NCBI GenBank assembly: GCA_032164245.1
Contig: JAVMKO010000003.1
Span: 85,666,390 to 85,730,389, forward strand
Length of the DNA stretch: 64,000 nt
Source: Sternotherus odoratus
Lineage: Eukaryota > Chordata > Testudines > Kinosternidae
Direction: 5' to 3'
This document shows, one piece after another, positions 11,580 through 22,623 of this stretch; the first letter of the stretch is position 1, and every line of letters begins with the position of its first letter. The translations under genes were made by a program, and so were the position numbers. The notes beneath the pieces are model-generated. The model made no database searches, was not told where the DNA came from, and saw nothing but the letters and a program-made list of their open reading frames with translations.

Positions 11580-12419
11580 CCTTTAGATTTTAGATTCTAA
11601 AGGATTGGCAACAGCGTGATTTGTGGGAAGATCTGATTTGTATATTGACCTGGATCTGGGGCCTGATTCTTTGGAATTGGGGAGAACTGTTTTCTTTATT
11701 TGGGGTATTGGTTTTCATAACCATTGATCCCCAGGACAGGTGGCTGGTGGTGGTGATACTGGAAACCTGGAGTGTCTAAGGGAATTGCTTGTGTGACTTG
11801 TGGTTAGCCAGTGGGGCGAAACCAAAGTCTTTTCTGTTTGGCTGGTTTGGTTCACATTAGAGTGGAAAACCCCCAGCTTTGGGCTGTAGTTGCCCCTTTG
11901 GAAGCAATCTGTCCTGATCTGACACTCACAGTTGGATCCCACCAGGAACAGCACCATCACAACCCCTCAATCTTCTTTTTGATAAATTAAACAAGCTCTT
12001 TAAGTGTCTTATTCTAAGGCATTTTCTCCAGCTTCGAAATAATTTTTGCAGCTCCTTTCTGCATCCTCTTCTCTGTTTGCATCCTTGTAAAAACGTGGAC
12101 CAGAACTGGATGCAATGTTCATGTAGAAAGGTAAAATTGCATCCTCACGCCTACTCATTACTCCTTTGTTAGTGCATTTGCCATTGCTTCACATTGGGAG
12201 CTTACATTGAGTTATGTCCAGTATGATTCCTAAATGCTATTCAGAGATGCTTTCCAGGACACATTCCCCCATTGTGTAGATATGACCTGCAGAAACAACC
12301 CATATAGTGGGGCAGAGTGAGGGCAGCAGCTTCAGCAGATGTTACTGAGCATGTTCAGTCCATGTAAGCATGCTCAGTATGCTTTGACTCTGATGGTCTG
12401 CATTCCATGTTTCTAGATA

Positions 12420-12718
12420 CAGTAGACTCTCGATTATCCAGGATGATAGGGAAAAAATAATTCTGGTTAATAAAATCCCGGATAATCAACATCCATAGGA
12501 AATACGGGGAGTGGAGGTTGGTTCACCAGCCACCCTGCACCAGGGGGAGGGGGTGTTGGTTCACTGGCTGCCCTGCACCCTTGTGGGTTTTTTTGTGTGT
12601 GTGTGCTTGGGGCGGCAGCAAAGCCAGAGCCAGCCTTGCGAGTGGCGCATATTTTTTTTAACATCCTGGTTAATCCACATTCTGGTTAATCCAGTCCTGG
12701 ATAATCGAGAGTCTACTG
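12420..12718. mobile_element. pogo/Tigger-like MITE
   Basis: The left end CAGTAGACTCTCGATTATCC is an exact inverted match to the right end (12699-12718). Both ends are flanked by TA at 12418-12419 and 12719-12720. The subterminal CCCGGATAATC-like motif repeats as in Tigger elements. The 299-bp copy has no transposase. Open frames crossing it are incidental. Confidence 0.9.
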
Positions 12719-12720
12719 TA

Positions 12721-13829
12721 TATCATTTGCACTTCACTGTATTAAAAGGCGTTTTGCAAAGAGTCCGGGTTTGTTTAATAGCATTGAACAGGGCCTTGAA
12801 GGTAAGGATGGGAAACTGGAAGACAGTATAGATATCTTTTACATAAGCACAGTGGGATATAGTTTTGGTGTGTTCATTTGCTTGTCAGAGCTCTGTCCTC
12901 TCATTGCAATGCTTGTGTCTAAGTTCTTGGAACAAATCAACAGATTTAGACCCTTCCTGTGAATGCACAGAATTCTTTCAGTGCACTTCAGAATTAAAAT
13001 TGCATCTGTACAACACTGTCTGTATTTTGGAAAGGAGACAAAGAATTGCAGTGTTGCAGGGATATTTGTTCCTTAGGCATGTGTACTCTGAGGAAGTTTA
13101 CAAAAAAACTCCCACTGAATGTTTGCATTAATGGTAATCATAGCTAAGATTAGGCCCCATGGTGCCTCTCTTGAATTGTTAATTACAAATGCTTTTGTCT
13201 AGGTTTCCAGCGAGCTTAGATAATATGGTGGAAGCCACCGAGAGTTCTCTATCCTAGGGCTCGGATCAGTTGTGTGTGGTTGATTAGTTAGCTGATGTTG
13301 GGGCTGGGGGGGGGGAGGAGTTGGGGTTTGAAGGAGCTTGTTCACTTGTTTTTGGTAAATTTCTCTTTTTGGTAGTCATCAACTAAATTTGTGTTATCCC
13401 TTGATGTTAGATGAAGGGAAAAGGTGATGCACATCTCTGCCCCACAAATGACAAAGTGCAGCACTTCTCAAAGAAATCAAGTGAGTGTGACAACAGTTGA
13501 ATAATAATGGAAATTAGGAGAAGAGAATTCCCAAGTGGCCTCATTTTTATGTGGGTTGTTGTGATAGAAGACCGGTGTCTTGTTATTTTAAAACCTGGAG
13601 AGGGTTCATGGAACACTAGATGCAAAATAGCTTGAAATATCACAACATAGAATGCATTTAACAACATTCCTTCCACTAGGTTCAGCATATTACTGGGTTA
13701 TATGGTTTCATTCACTACATCACAAGTTTACATTGCTTATTCAGTGTGTGTATGAATGGTTTCAGATGCAAAACATTTAATTAACTAAATAACCTCCTCA
13801 AAGACATTATATATTTTATGTGTCAGACA
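12721..13829. other. unique sequence, no gene recognised
   Basis: No repeat or exon is recognised. A short poly-G run lies near 13308. Open frames are short and without domain motifs. Confidence 0.4.
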
Positions 13830-14219
13830 TAGGATCATCAGATCAGCCATACTGGGTTAGACCAATGGTACATCTTGCCCAGTATCCTGTTTTCTGACAG
13901 TAGCCAATGCCAGATGCTTAAAAGAAATTCACAGACTAAGGCAATTATTGATTGATCCACCCATCATCCAGTTCCAGTTTCTGGCAATCTGAGGTTTAGG
14001 GACACCCATAGTATGAGGTGGTGTCCCTGACCATGTGGTTAATAGCCATTGATGGACCTATCCTCAATGAATTTATCGAATTCCTTTTTAAACCCAGTTC
14101 CAGTTATCAACACTGAATTTCATCTGTCATTTTGTCGTTCAGTCACCCAGTTTTGTGAGCTTCCTTCGTAACTCTTCATAGTCAACTTTGGAATTAACTA
14201 TCTTGAGTTAATTTTGTAT

Positions 14220-14930
14220 AATCTGTCAGTTCTGCCACCCTACCATTCACCTTCTTTTCCAGATCATTTATGAATATGTTGAACAGTACAGGTCTCAGTA
14301 GAGATCCTTGGGGGACTCTGCTATTTACATCTCTCTGTTGTGAAAATCAACCATTTATTCCTATTCTTTGTTTATTCTCTTTGAACCAGTTATTGATCCA
14401 TGAGAGGACCATCACTCTTATCTCATGACTGCTTAAGAGCTTTTGGTGGGGGACCTTGTCAAAGGTTTTCTGAAAGTCTGTGTAATCTGTTAACTGGGTC
14501 ACCCTTGTCCACATGCTCAAAACACCCTCAAAACAATTATAATAGATTAGTGAGGCATGATTTTCCTTTACAAGGCCATGTTGACTCTTCCCCAACATAT
14601 ATTCATTTCTGTGTCTGATATTCTGTTCTCTACTATAGTTTCAAGCAGTTGGCCTGTTACTAAAGTGAGCCTTACTGGCATGTAAGTGCCAGGATCACAT
14701 CTGGAGTCTTTTTTTTTTTTTAATTGGCATTACTTTTAGCTATCCTCCTGTCATCCCATACAGAGGCTGATTTAAGTGATAAGTTATATATCACAATTAG
14801 TACTTCTGCAATTTCATATTTGAGTTCCTTCAGAACTCTTGAGTGAATACCAATAGGTTCTGGTGATTTATCTAATTTCTCAGTTAATTCCAAAAACTCT
14901 TCTATTGATACCTTCAATCTGGGACAATTC
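14220..14930 (-). pseudogene. CR1 ORF2 reverse transcriptase fossil
   Basis: Minus-strand translation yields blocks typical of CR1 reverse transcriptase. One contains DFQKTFDKVPHQKLL and WINNWFKENKQR (14347-14598). An upstream one contains LDKSPEPIGIHSRVLKEL (14720-14917), corresponding to the family's GPDGIHPRVLKEL block. The catalytic FADD region is not readable here. Frames change repeatedly, so no product is expected. Confidence 0.7.
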
Positions 14931-15949
14931 TTCAGATTTGTGACCTAAAAAGAATGCCTTAGATGTGGTAATCTCCTTCACATCCTGATTCAAGAAATTA
15001 ATTTAGCTTCTCCACAACAGACTTCTCTTTCTTGAGTGCTTCTTTAGTACCTTGATCATCCAGTGGCCCCACTGATTGTTTGGCAAGCTTCCTGCTTTTG
15101 ATATATTTACAAAAATGAACCACATTTTTTTCTTTTGCCAGTTGCTATTCAAATTCTTTTTTGACCTGCCTTATACTTTTGCACTTGACTCGCCAGAGTT
15201 TATGCTCCTTTCATATTTTCCTCAGTAGAATTTTTATTCCATTGTTTAAAGGATGCCTTTTTTCCTCTCACTGCTTCTTTCCCCCATTTGATCATTGTGG
15301 CATTTTTTTGGTCCTTTTTACTGTTTGTGTGTGTGTGTGTGTGTTTAATTTGGGATATACCTTTAGTTTGAGACTCTATTATGGTAGGTTTAAATAGTTT
15401 TCATGTGGCATATCATTCTTGTGACTGTTCCTTTTAATCTTCATTTAACTAGCTTCTTCATTTTTGTGTTGCTCACCCTTTTGAAACTAACTGCTACTGT
15501 GGTGGGGTTTTTTAGTCCCCCCCCCAAGGATATACAATTTAATTACTTTATGGTTGCTATTACTGAGTTGTTCAGCTATATGCACCATTTTTACCAGATT
15601 CTGTATTGTGCTTATGACTAATTCAAGAATTAAACCTAGCCTTGTGGGTTCTGGGGCTAGATGCTCCAAGGAGCAGTCATTAAAGATGTCCATAAATTTG
15701 ATCTCTGCATCCTATCCTGAGGTGACTATGTACCCAGTCAATGAGAAGATAGTTGAAATCTCCTGTTATTATTGGGTTTTCTGTTTTTTAGTCTCTAATC
15801 TCCCTGAGCATTTCACAATCACTATCACCATTCTCATCAATTGGTCAGAAGTATTTTCCTACTGTTATATTCTTATTGTTCAAGCATGGCGTTTATTTCC
15901 ACAACATAGTTTCTATGGTACCATTTGATTACCTACCATTTTTACTGTA

Positions 15950-16836
15950 GCCAGTAATGGTGGTGATGTAACTAATGCACATGTTTCATATATAATCAAT
16001 GTGGGACTATAGGATAGGATTATAGGAGCAGAAGTTTGACAAGTATTTAGGAGTGACAAGTGTGTATTAAGTATATAAATGGAAGGCTTACCCATTAAGA
16101 CCTGTAAGATTTCAGCTTAGCCACACTAGACTGCAAGTTGACATAAATGGGTGACCTAAGACTGATGCTACGTCAATAAAACCTCAAGATTATGGTAAAG
16201 ATGTGCCAATTGGTGATATTATGGAAAAATAGACCACAAGGCACCTGATTGTAATGTCATGGAAGGTTCTGACCACAGGTTTACCCTGGAAACAAGTTGA
16301 CATAAGTGTTAATAAGATGCTAATAAGGAAAAAAGAACTAAGATAACAACCTATGGAAATTGGGGCATCCCAAAATGTATGAGGTGTGGAAATGCAGATA
16401 AGGAAAAAGAGGTTAGAACTCTCATGCATGTTGGATGCATGTTCGGAACAACAATATAAGAGGTTCCCTGGTTAGGTAAAAGTGGAAAAACCCAAGCAGG
16501 ATCCTCCCCACCCTTTACTGATGACCACCTGTTGAGAGATCCACCAGACTCTATAGTATATTTGGGGATGTGCGCATGAATACAGTGTTGGCTATGGCAT
16601 CGGCTCTGTCAGGTTGGGTGTGTGAGTGTAATTTGTAATACAAAGAAGACTTTACTTGTAACTTGTGTTTGTGGTCACTATTCATCATGTGCTCCTCAAA
16701 GTCTCCCAATCTAAGAGAATCATAAATGTTAACTTTCAATTTATTGATCTGGAAACTGTAACAGGAGCTGAACCTATTGCAGGTTAACACAAAATCGTTA
16801 ATTCAATGTAATTTAAAACAAAGACTATATACTATA
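15950..16836 (+). mobile_element. insertion in CR1, LTR-like
   Basis: The CR1 reads normally up to TACCATTTTTACTGTAG and resumes at about 16837 with CTGACTCTCTGCTTTC, leaving 0.9 kb unexplained by CR1. The insert has a TATAAG motif near 16455 and an AATACAAAG poly-A-like site near 16638 in plus orientation, which suggests an LTR. Clean TG...CA ends with a target duplication were not found. The flanks share only an imperfect TACTRTAGC. The identity is therefore tentative. Confidence 0.4.
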
Positions 16837-18081
16837 GCTGACTCTCTGCTTTCTTTCACATATAGTGCCACTTTCCCACCAGTGCAACCTATTTTGTCAT
16901 TCCTATATATTTTGTACCCTGGTATTACTATGTCCCATTGATTATCATTTTTCCACCAAATTTCTGTGATACCTATTATAGCAATATCCTCATTTACTAT
17001 CAGTCACTCAAGTTCACTTGTCCCAATATTTAGGCTTCTAGCACTTGTATACAAGCACTTATAACATTTTGTCAATATTTATTTGTCTGCCTTCATGTGA
17101 TGTAATTGAATGGGACTTCCCCCACCCCCACCCCATTTAACTGTTTCTCTTCAGTTCCTACTTGTACTTGTATCTTCTTCTCTTTTCTGGGGTATAGTAT
17201 ATCCCCTTTAATAAATCCTCCCCTATGGGGCATCTCAATCCAAAGCCAGTATTCCTCTTCACCTGTCAGGTTTCCCCCAGCCCTTAGTTTCAAACTCATC
17301 TATAGCCTATTTAATTTTACTTGCCAGCAATCTGGTTCTGTTTTGGTTTAGGTGAAGCCCATTTTTCCTATATAGGCTCTTTCGTTCCCCAAAGGTTGCA
17401 CAGTTCCTAATAAACCTAAAACTCTTCTCCCTCACCATGCTCTCATCCATGCATTGAGACCCTGCAGTGCTGCCTATCTAGCTGGCCCTGCGTGTGGAAC
17501 TGAAAGCATTTCAGACCATACTAAAATGGAGATTCTAGACTTTAATCTTAGACTTTACCTAGCAGCCTAAATTTGGTCTCCAGGACTTCTCTTCTACTTT
17601 TCCCTATGTCATTGGTATCTACATATACTATGACTACTAGTTCCTCTCCAGCACTGCACATAAGTCTATCTAGACTGGTTCCCAACCTTTTTTTGGCCAT
17701 GCCCCACCTAAGCATCTCTAAAATCCTGATGCCCCCCCCCCCGTGACATATAATTCTTATTATTCAAAAAGTGAACATCTATTCACGTGGAGGAAGCCTA
17801 AAAGACCATTAACTTGGTCTAAACAAGCTTCCAAAGAACATGGGATCCATGAAAGAGAAAAATAAAAGAACGAAAGGACAGTTGAAGTACTGAGGAAGAA
17901 ATCACTAAGAAATTGTTAAAAAAATTATAATAATATGAAGTGATATGAAAAAATAGCAAAGTTTCAAAACATATAATAGAGAACTGAAATGCATAAATAT
18001 AAAATAATTTTAATGGAAGCCTTTTCTGTAATACTTTGATCATTTTAATTACTATACAATAAAATAAAGGTACCTAACAAA

Positions 18082-18740
18082 TCTATATATATAAAAGTCA
18101 AGTGGTGTATGTATGACAGCGAACTCCTCCCGCACCGTTTGAGCCAGAGACTTGAAATTTGGTACAGTTAGGGGTCTTGGGGTCTAGATGCTGGTAAGGG
18201 TCGAAAAATTTTCAGATCTCACCTCTGACGCCCCCCAGGGGTGAAAGTCTTTCAGGGCCAATCACATCAGCTGGGCGGTTAGGTGGTGATGATGTCATAA
18301 TACCCCCTCCAACAGACACCGCACTCGCTCAGCTCACCCCTCCCTCCTCCAACGGAACCCCGGAGATCCCTCAGTTCTCTGCCCCTCCCCCCTCCCAACG
18401 GAACCCCGGAATCCATCAGCTCTGTGCCCCCCCCACCTGCGAAGGTCCCCGGAATCCCTCGGCTCTGGGCCCCCCCACCCCTGCGACGGATCCGAGTTGG
18501 GTTTGGTGGGACGGTAAGTGAGGTGGGGGTGTCGGGTTCGGTCGGGGGGTGAGGTGGGGGTGTCGGGTTTGGTCGGGGGGTAAGTGAGCCGGGGGGTGTC
18601 GGGTTTGGTCTGGGGGGGTGGGAAGGTGTCGGGGTGGGTGAGGGGTGAGGTGTGGGTGTTGGGGTTGGTCAGGGGGTGTCAGCTGTCTGCCCCCTCCCCA
18701 CCTCCGACTGACCTGAGCAACGCCGGGCACTTTTGCTAGT
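18082..18740 (+). mobile_element. nonautonomous Helitron, copy 1
   Basis: It starts with TC (TCTATATATATAAAAGTC) and ends with CTAGT. It sits precisely between a host A (18081) and T (18741), with no target duplication, as Helitrons do. About 11 bases before the end is the hairpin-like GAGCAACGCCGGGC. The interior has a short minisatellite of GGTGTCGGGTTTGGTCGGGG-type units. No Rep/helicase is encoded. A second copy with the same ends is at 56798-57824. The insertion lies within the hAT element, so it is younger than that element. Confidence 0.85.
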
Positions 18741-18783
18741 TCAAAATAAAATTTGAGCTCACCTCAAGATAAGTAGACTAAAG

Positions 18784-19287
18784 TTAGTGAGATCCTTGTG
18801 CTTGATGCCTGCTGCAGAGAGATTTTATATTAGGCACCAATTTAGTCAGCTTCAGTCTCAAGTCTCCTCGTTTAGTGATATCCAGTCGATTTCTTTTCTT
18901 CAGTAGCAAATCATTTACAGCACTAAAGCCACATTCAGCTAAATATGAAGATGGGAACGGTAATAACAGTTTTCTTGCAAAGTTGGTTGAATTTGGGTAT
19001 TTGGTTTCTGTCTCATCACAAAGCCATGCCATCGCTCCTTTTATATTGAATAAAGTTTTAACTGACTCATCATTTTGTATTTCCAAGAGTTCTTCTTGGT
19101 ACTGCATTGAAACATCAGACAGATCCACTAGCACTGGCTGCATCACCCATGTTGGAAAATCAATTTGTTTTAAATCAGAAAATCTTTCTTTCAAATCAGA
19201 GGCCAATATTTTCAGATGATCCACAATGACAAGTACAGCAGCATCAGTCACCTCACTCATTTTCGAATTGCCCCCCTTAAAAATCAA
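18784..19287 (-). pseudogene. hAT transposase C-terminal fragment
   Basis: The 167-residue frame contains the conserved hAT C-terminal dimerisation block: LLPFPSSYLAECGFSAVNDL, then KKRNRLDI and LRLKLTKLVPNIKSLCS, ending in QAQGSH, close to the QAHPSH ending of ZBED/FAM200-like hAT proteins. The catalytic core and BED zinc finger are absent, and the start Met is incidental. It lies inside the 17677-19326 transposon in the expected orientation. This is a transposon relic rather than a domesticated host gene, because nothing upstream is open. Confidence 0.8.
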
Positions 19288-19448
19288 ATTGCCCCCCTGT
19301 GGGGCGTGTGCCCCACGTTGGGAACCTCAAGTAATATGCAATCTTCATGCCCAGCAAGCAATTTACCATGCAGTTTTCCAAGTCATCACAAACCCAATGA
19401 TCTATATTTCTAATAATTGCATCACCCATTACTATGGCCTGTCTCTTC

Positions 19449-19676
19449 CTAGTAACTGGAGTCACCTTCCCCTAGAGGGGTGTCCTCAGTGCAAGAGGAT
19501 ACCATGATGTCATCTGGAAGGAGGGCTGTGACCACAGGATCATTTCTCTTCATTCTGGCTTGCATCCTCCTCAACAGCGCACAGGCTGTCAGGCTAAGGG
19601 TGGGACCACTTACTGTGTCCCTGAAAGTCTTGTCTATGTACCGCCGTCTCCGCCAGTTTAGACACTTTGGTCTCAA
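19449..19676 (-). pseudogene. CR1 ORF1 fossil
   Basis: Minus-strand translation gives RRRRYIDKTFRDTV and LLPDDIMVSSCTEDTPLGEG. These match the ORF1 protein region of turtle CR1 as I recognise it (an N-terminal coiled-coil RNA-binding protein). Only this block is open. The rest is broken by indels and by the hAT insertion downstream at 19326. Confidence 0.6.
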
Positions 19677-20284
19677 GAGCCTGTGCTTGGTTTCTGAGGG
19701 CCATGAATTTTCTTACACTGAAGGCACATGGAGGCCACATGCCAACAAGTCAGATACATGCTGCATTCAGTGCAATGAACTGGATAGCCCCCGCTATGCT
19801 ACTGGATTTCTGCCCACTTAATTTACCCTTGCACGGATTTATGTTCTCTTTTTTGGGAGGGAGGGGGGATTTTATTAGAGTAAGTTTGTTAGATGTATCT
19901 GGTTCTCCTGTATCTGAACTCCCTAGCAAAACTCACCTGTTCACTACCCCCTTTGGTCATTTAGGAGATGGCTCCCCCCCCCCCCCAGTTCTCCCTGAGT
20001 TAGCCCAGCCCTCTTGTCAAGGAATCCTAAAGGGATTAGGGATCAAAGGATAGCAGTCTAATGCCTTGTTCATATGCTCTCAGGCTGCTTGGCTTAGAAC
20101 ACAGCCCCCAAAACAGACCACACTATAAACTTCAATCAAGTAAGCACACAGTAAGCAAGTAAGCATGCAATAAACAGATAAACTAATTTGGGTGCTTTCT
20201 ATTTTATCATGTCCTTTAGTGTGAATACCATATAATCAAGTATGTTCAAGTGCTACACCGTAGAGCCCTATTTACTTTAATTTA

Positions 20285-21205
20285 GGGGTTGTCAGGAAAT
20301 GTAGGGTTGGCAGGAACCTCAGGAGGCCATCTAGTCCAGCCCCTTGTGCTGAGGCAAAATCAAGTAAACCTATACTATCAATGACAGGTTTTTGTCTAAT
20401 CTCTTTTTAGAATTGCCATCATTGGAGGCTTTTATCACCTCCCTCGGAAACCTGTTCCAGAGTTTAACAACCCTTTTAGTCGGAAAGTTTTTTTCTAATA
20501 TCTAACCTCAATCTCCCCTGCTGTAGATTAAGACCATCACTTCTTGTCCTATCTTCAGTGGACATGGAGAACAATTAATCACTGTCCTCTTTATAACGGC
20601 CCTTAATATGTTTGAAGACTGTTTCAGTTCCCCCCTCAGACTTCTTTCTCAAGACTAAATATGCCTGGTTGTGTGTGTGTGTGTGTTTTAACCTTTCCTC
20701 ATAGGTCAGGTTTTCTAAACCTTTTATACTTTTTGTAGCTCTGTTCTCTCCCTCCCTCTCTCTCCAATTTGTCTACATCTTTCCTAAAGCATGGCACCCA
20801 TACTGGACATACTACTTCAGCTGAGGCCTCACCAATAGTGAATAGAGTGTGACAATTGCCTTCAGAGACTTACCTATGACACTACAGTTAATGCACCCCA
20901 AAATATTAGCCTTTTTTGTACCTGCATCACATTTCTGGGTCATATTCAGTTTGATCCACTATGACACCGAGATCCTTGTCAGAAGCTCTACCACCTGCCC
21001 AGTTATTCCCCATTTTATATCTGTTTTGATCTGCTTTTCTGGAAGTGAATATACAGCCTTCAGGCTGAAAGGTGTTATATTCTCTGTCAATTGTCTCTAA
21101 CAATTTATCTCTGGCAAAATCTTTCTCAACCCATGATTTTTTTAAAAAAAAATAGCGCTGCCAAAAATATATTCTGGGCCTAGTTTCAGGTGTGTGTTTT
21201 GCCAA
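20285..21205 (-). mobile_element. CR1 LINE, 3' half
   Basis: The plus strand begins with the reverse-complemented CR1 3' signature (GGCAGGAACCTCAGGAGGCC, then ATCTAGTCCAGCCCCTTGTG) and proceeds into ORF2. A minus-strand block reads KADQNRYKMGNN and DKDLGVIVDQ, a CR1 ORF2 segment that follows the catalytic region. A GT microsatellite interrupts it at about 20669-20686. It is degraded and 5'-truncated. Confidence 0.75.
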
Positions 21206-21209
21206 CCTT

Positions 21210-22620
21210 TAACTAAAAAATGTGCTTTTTTGGGGGGGGTGGGGGGGTGAGGGACGGTACTTAAACTGGAAGTGTACTAAGGATATTTTTAAAATTTTGG
21301 AAAAGAAAAAGACTTGCAAGGATTTGAATAAGCAGCTCAGTGAAGTTTACAGAACATGTGACTTGGCTAGCACAATGTCATATTCTGGATCATCTGAAGG
21401 CATTAAATAAATACTGTAAGGGTAGGGTCATCAATATTTTAAAATAAATTCATACAACTGTACCATTATTGATATCTTAGATGAGTAAAACTTACATTTT
21501 GTAAATGTGCCTCAGCTCTCATTGAGTCCCTTTTTTGCTATCCCAGGGTATAAATGGTATGTAAAGCTGCTTCAAACCGGTAGCAGAACATTCTTCTGGG
21601 AGTAGAGGCTGTTCTGGGGGTGGGGGGAAGGTGTGTCAGTGATAGGAGGGTGTGGGGCTGGGGACCTTTTGGCACAATTCCAGTTAGCATAATTTAAGAG
21701 GCCTAAGGGCTACTGAGTTATGCCAGGGAAGGGATTATGCCAGTTCTGCCAGTTCTGAGTTATGCCAGGGAAGGGATTGTTTCAGCTCATGTAGCCCCAG
21801 ATTCAGAGGAACATAATGGTGATTTAAAGCTACTTCCATCCTGGTCCCCTCCCACCTCATCCCATCCCCAGATCTTCTGAGGATCCAGGATTCCCTTTTC
21901 ACATCTGATGTGCCATTACTTTTTATACATTTACTTTCTCAGTCACATGTATGCTAACTTGTTCTAGAGTAGCTGCACAGGGCAGACTCCCATTGACTTA
22001 AACAGGAGCTGTGCATGCTCAGAATATCAGGCTATAGGAGAGAGAGAGAGAGCCTGGAACATAGGGCCTGGTGCAAGGCCTGAACCAAAGTCAGAAAAAG
22101 CCATGCAATGAACAAAAGTCAGGTCCTGACATAAAACACACGCTTGCTTATAAGTTCAGTGTCTGGTATATGAACCTGGCAAAAGCATGACTAGTGTTGC
22201 TAAAACACAGGCACTCCTAAGACGTACTGGGTGTTCATGTAAACACATTCCAGAAGGATAGTACAAGTACACCCCAATATAGAGTTATGGCATAAACACA
22301 ATCCTGGGTGATGAGCATCCAAAACTCCCACTGAATTTAGAGAGATGGGTGCTCAGCACCTCTGGAAAGCAGGCCACTTGTAAAATATCTTTGGGCACTG
22401 ATAGAAGTCAAATCTGAAAAGATACAGGATTTAAGGTCTTCGCTGCCACACCAAGATAAGTAAAAAGACACATTACGTCAGTCAGGGAGTACAGGACTGC
22501 TGACTCCCCACCTCCCTGCTCTCTCCTCTTAAGATTAGATCATGCTCTCTTTCCAAGATTTACTAGTATGACACTTCCCAAGGTATTCAGGGTTGTGAGG
22601 CACTTCATAGCACCAGCCCT
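21210..22620. other. mostly unique sequence, no gene recognised
   Basis: A 23-base direct duplication (TGAGTTATGCCAGGGAAGGG and on) occurs at 21715-21737 and 21757-21779. A poly-G/T run is at about 21231-21247. An old degraded repeat similar to other turtle sequence (CTCAGCACCTCTGGAAAGCAG) is near 22350. No exon is visible. Confidence 0.4.
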
Positions 22621-22623
22621 AAG

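Larger units (their letters stand above)
10876..11961 (+). mobile_element. solo LTR with 5-bp target duplication
   Basis: It begins TGTCACATTACTG and ends CACCATCACA. It is flanked by ACCCC at 10871-10875 and 11962-11966, a 5-bp target duplication inside the CR1. A TATAAA box (11305-11310) lies 264 bp upstream of an AATAAA signal (11574-11579), the expected U3-R-U5 order in plus orientation. There is no internal retroviral sequence, so it represents recombination down to one LTR. It shows no sign of host-gene exaptation here. Confidence 0.8.
10568..12290 (-). mobile_element. CR1-family LINE, 3' part, split by an LTR
   Basis: The stretch 10568-10875 has the CR1 3' signature (ACCATTGAATTATTGTCTGA) and runs into TCGTAATCAAGTCACCCCT. 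It resumes at 11967 with CAATCTTCTTTTTGATAAAT and continues to about 12290 (GGACACATTCCCCCATTGTG). The two halves join cleanly if 10876-11961 plus one target duplication is removed. It is minus orientation with many frame-breaking changes and no open frame. Confidence 0.65.
17677..19326 (-). mobile_element. hAT transposon copy inserted in CR1
   Basis: The left end GGTTCCCAACCTTTTTTTGG and right end (reverse complement GGTTCCCAACGTGGGGCA) are inverted hAT-type termini. CR1 ORF1 sequence breaks off just left and resumes just right of the element. It encodes the C-terminal part of a hAT transposase on the minus strand (18784-19287) and is split by a Helitron. An 8-bp target duplication could not be read, so the extreme termini are eroded or slightly misplaced. 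A poly-C run lies near 17735. Confidence 0.75.
13830..20180 (-). mobile_element. long CR1 LINE, minus strand, with nested insertions
   Basis: Read on the minus strand this copy runs from a 5' leader and ORF1 region (about 20180 to 17000), through a degraded ORF2 reverse transcriptase (about 14930 to 14220), to the 3' end (13830). Recognisable landmarks on the plus strand include ATATAGTGCCACTTTCCCAC, GCATTGAGACCCTGCAGT and AGTGCAAGAGGATACCATGA, all parts of a turtle CR1 as I know it. It is interrupted at about 15950-16836 and 17677-19326. Without the insertions it would be roughly 3.8 kb, nearly full-length, but it is full of stops and indels. It is old, because later elements have accumulated inside it. 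Confidence 0.75.

Noticed and set aside
17669..19334. 8-bp target duplication for the hAT at 17677-19326
   Set aside because: The flanking 8-mers do not match, so no duplication is claimed. The insertion is inferred from inverted termini and interrupted CR1 sequence.
20669..20686. GT microsatellite as a Z-DNA regulatory site
   Set aside because: Short dinucleotide runs like this are common, and it lies within a dead CR1. There is no supporting evidence.
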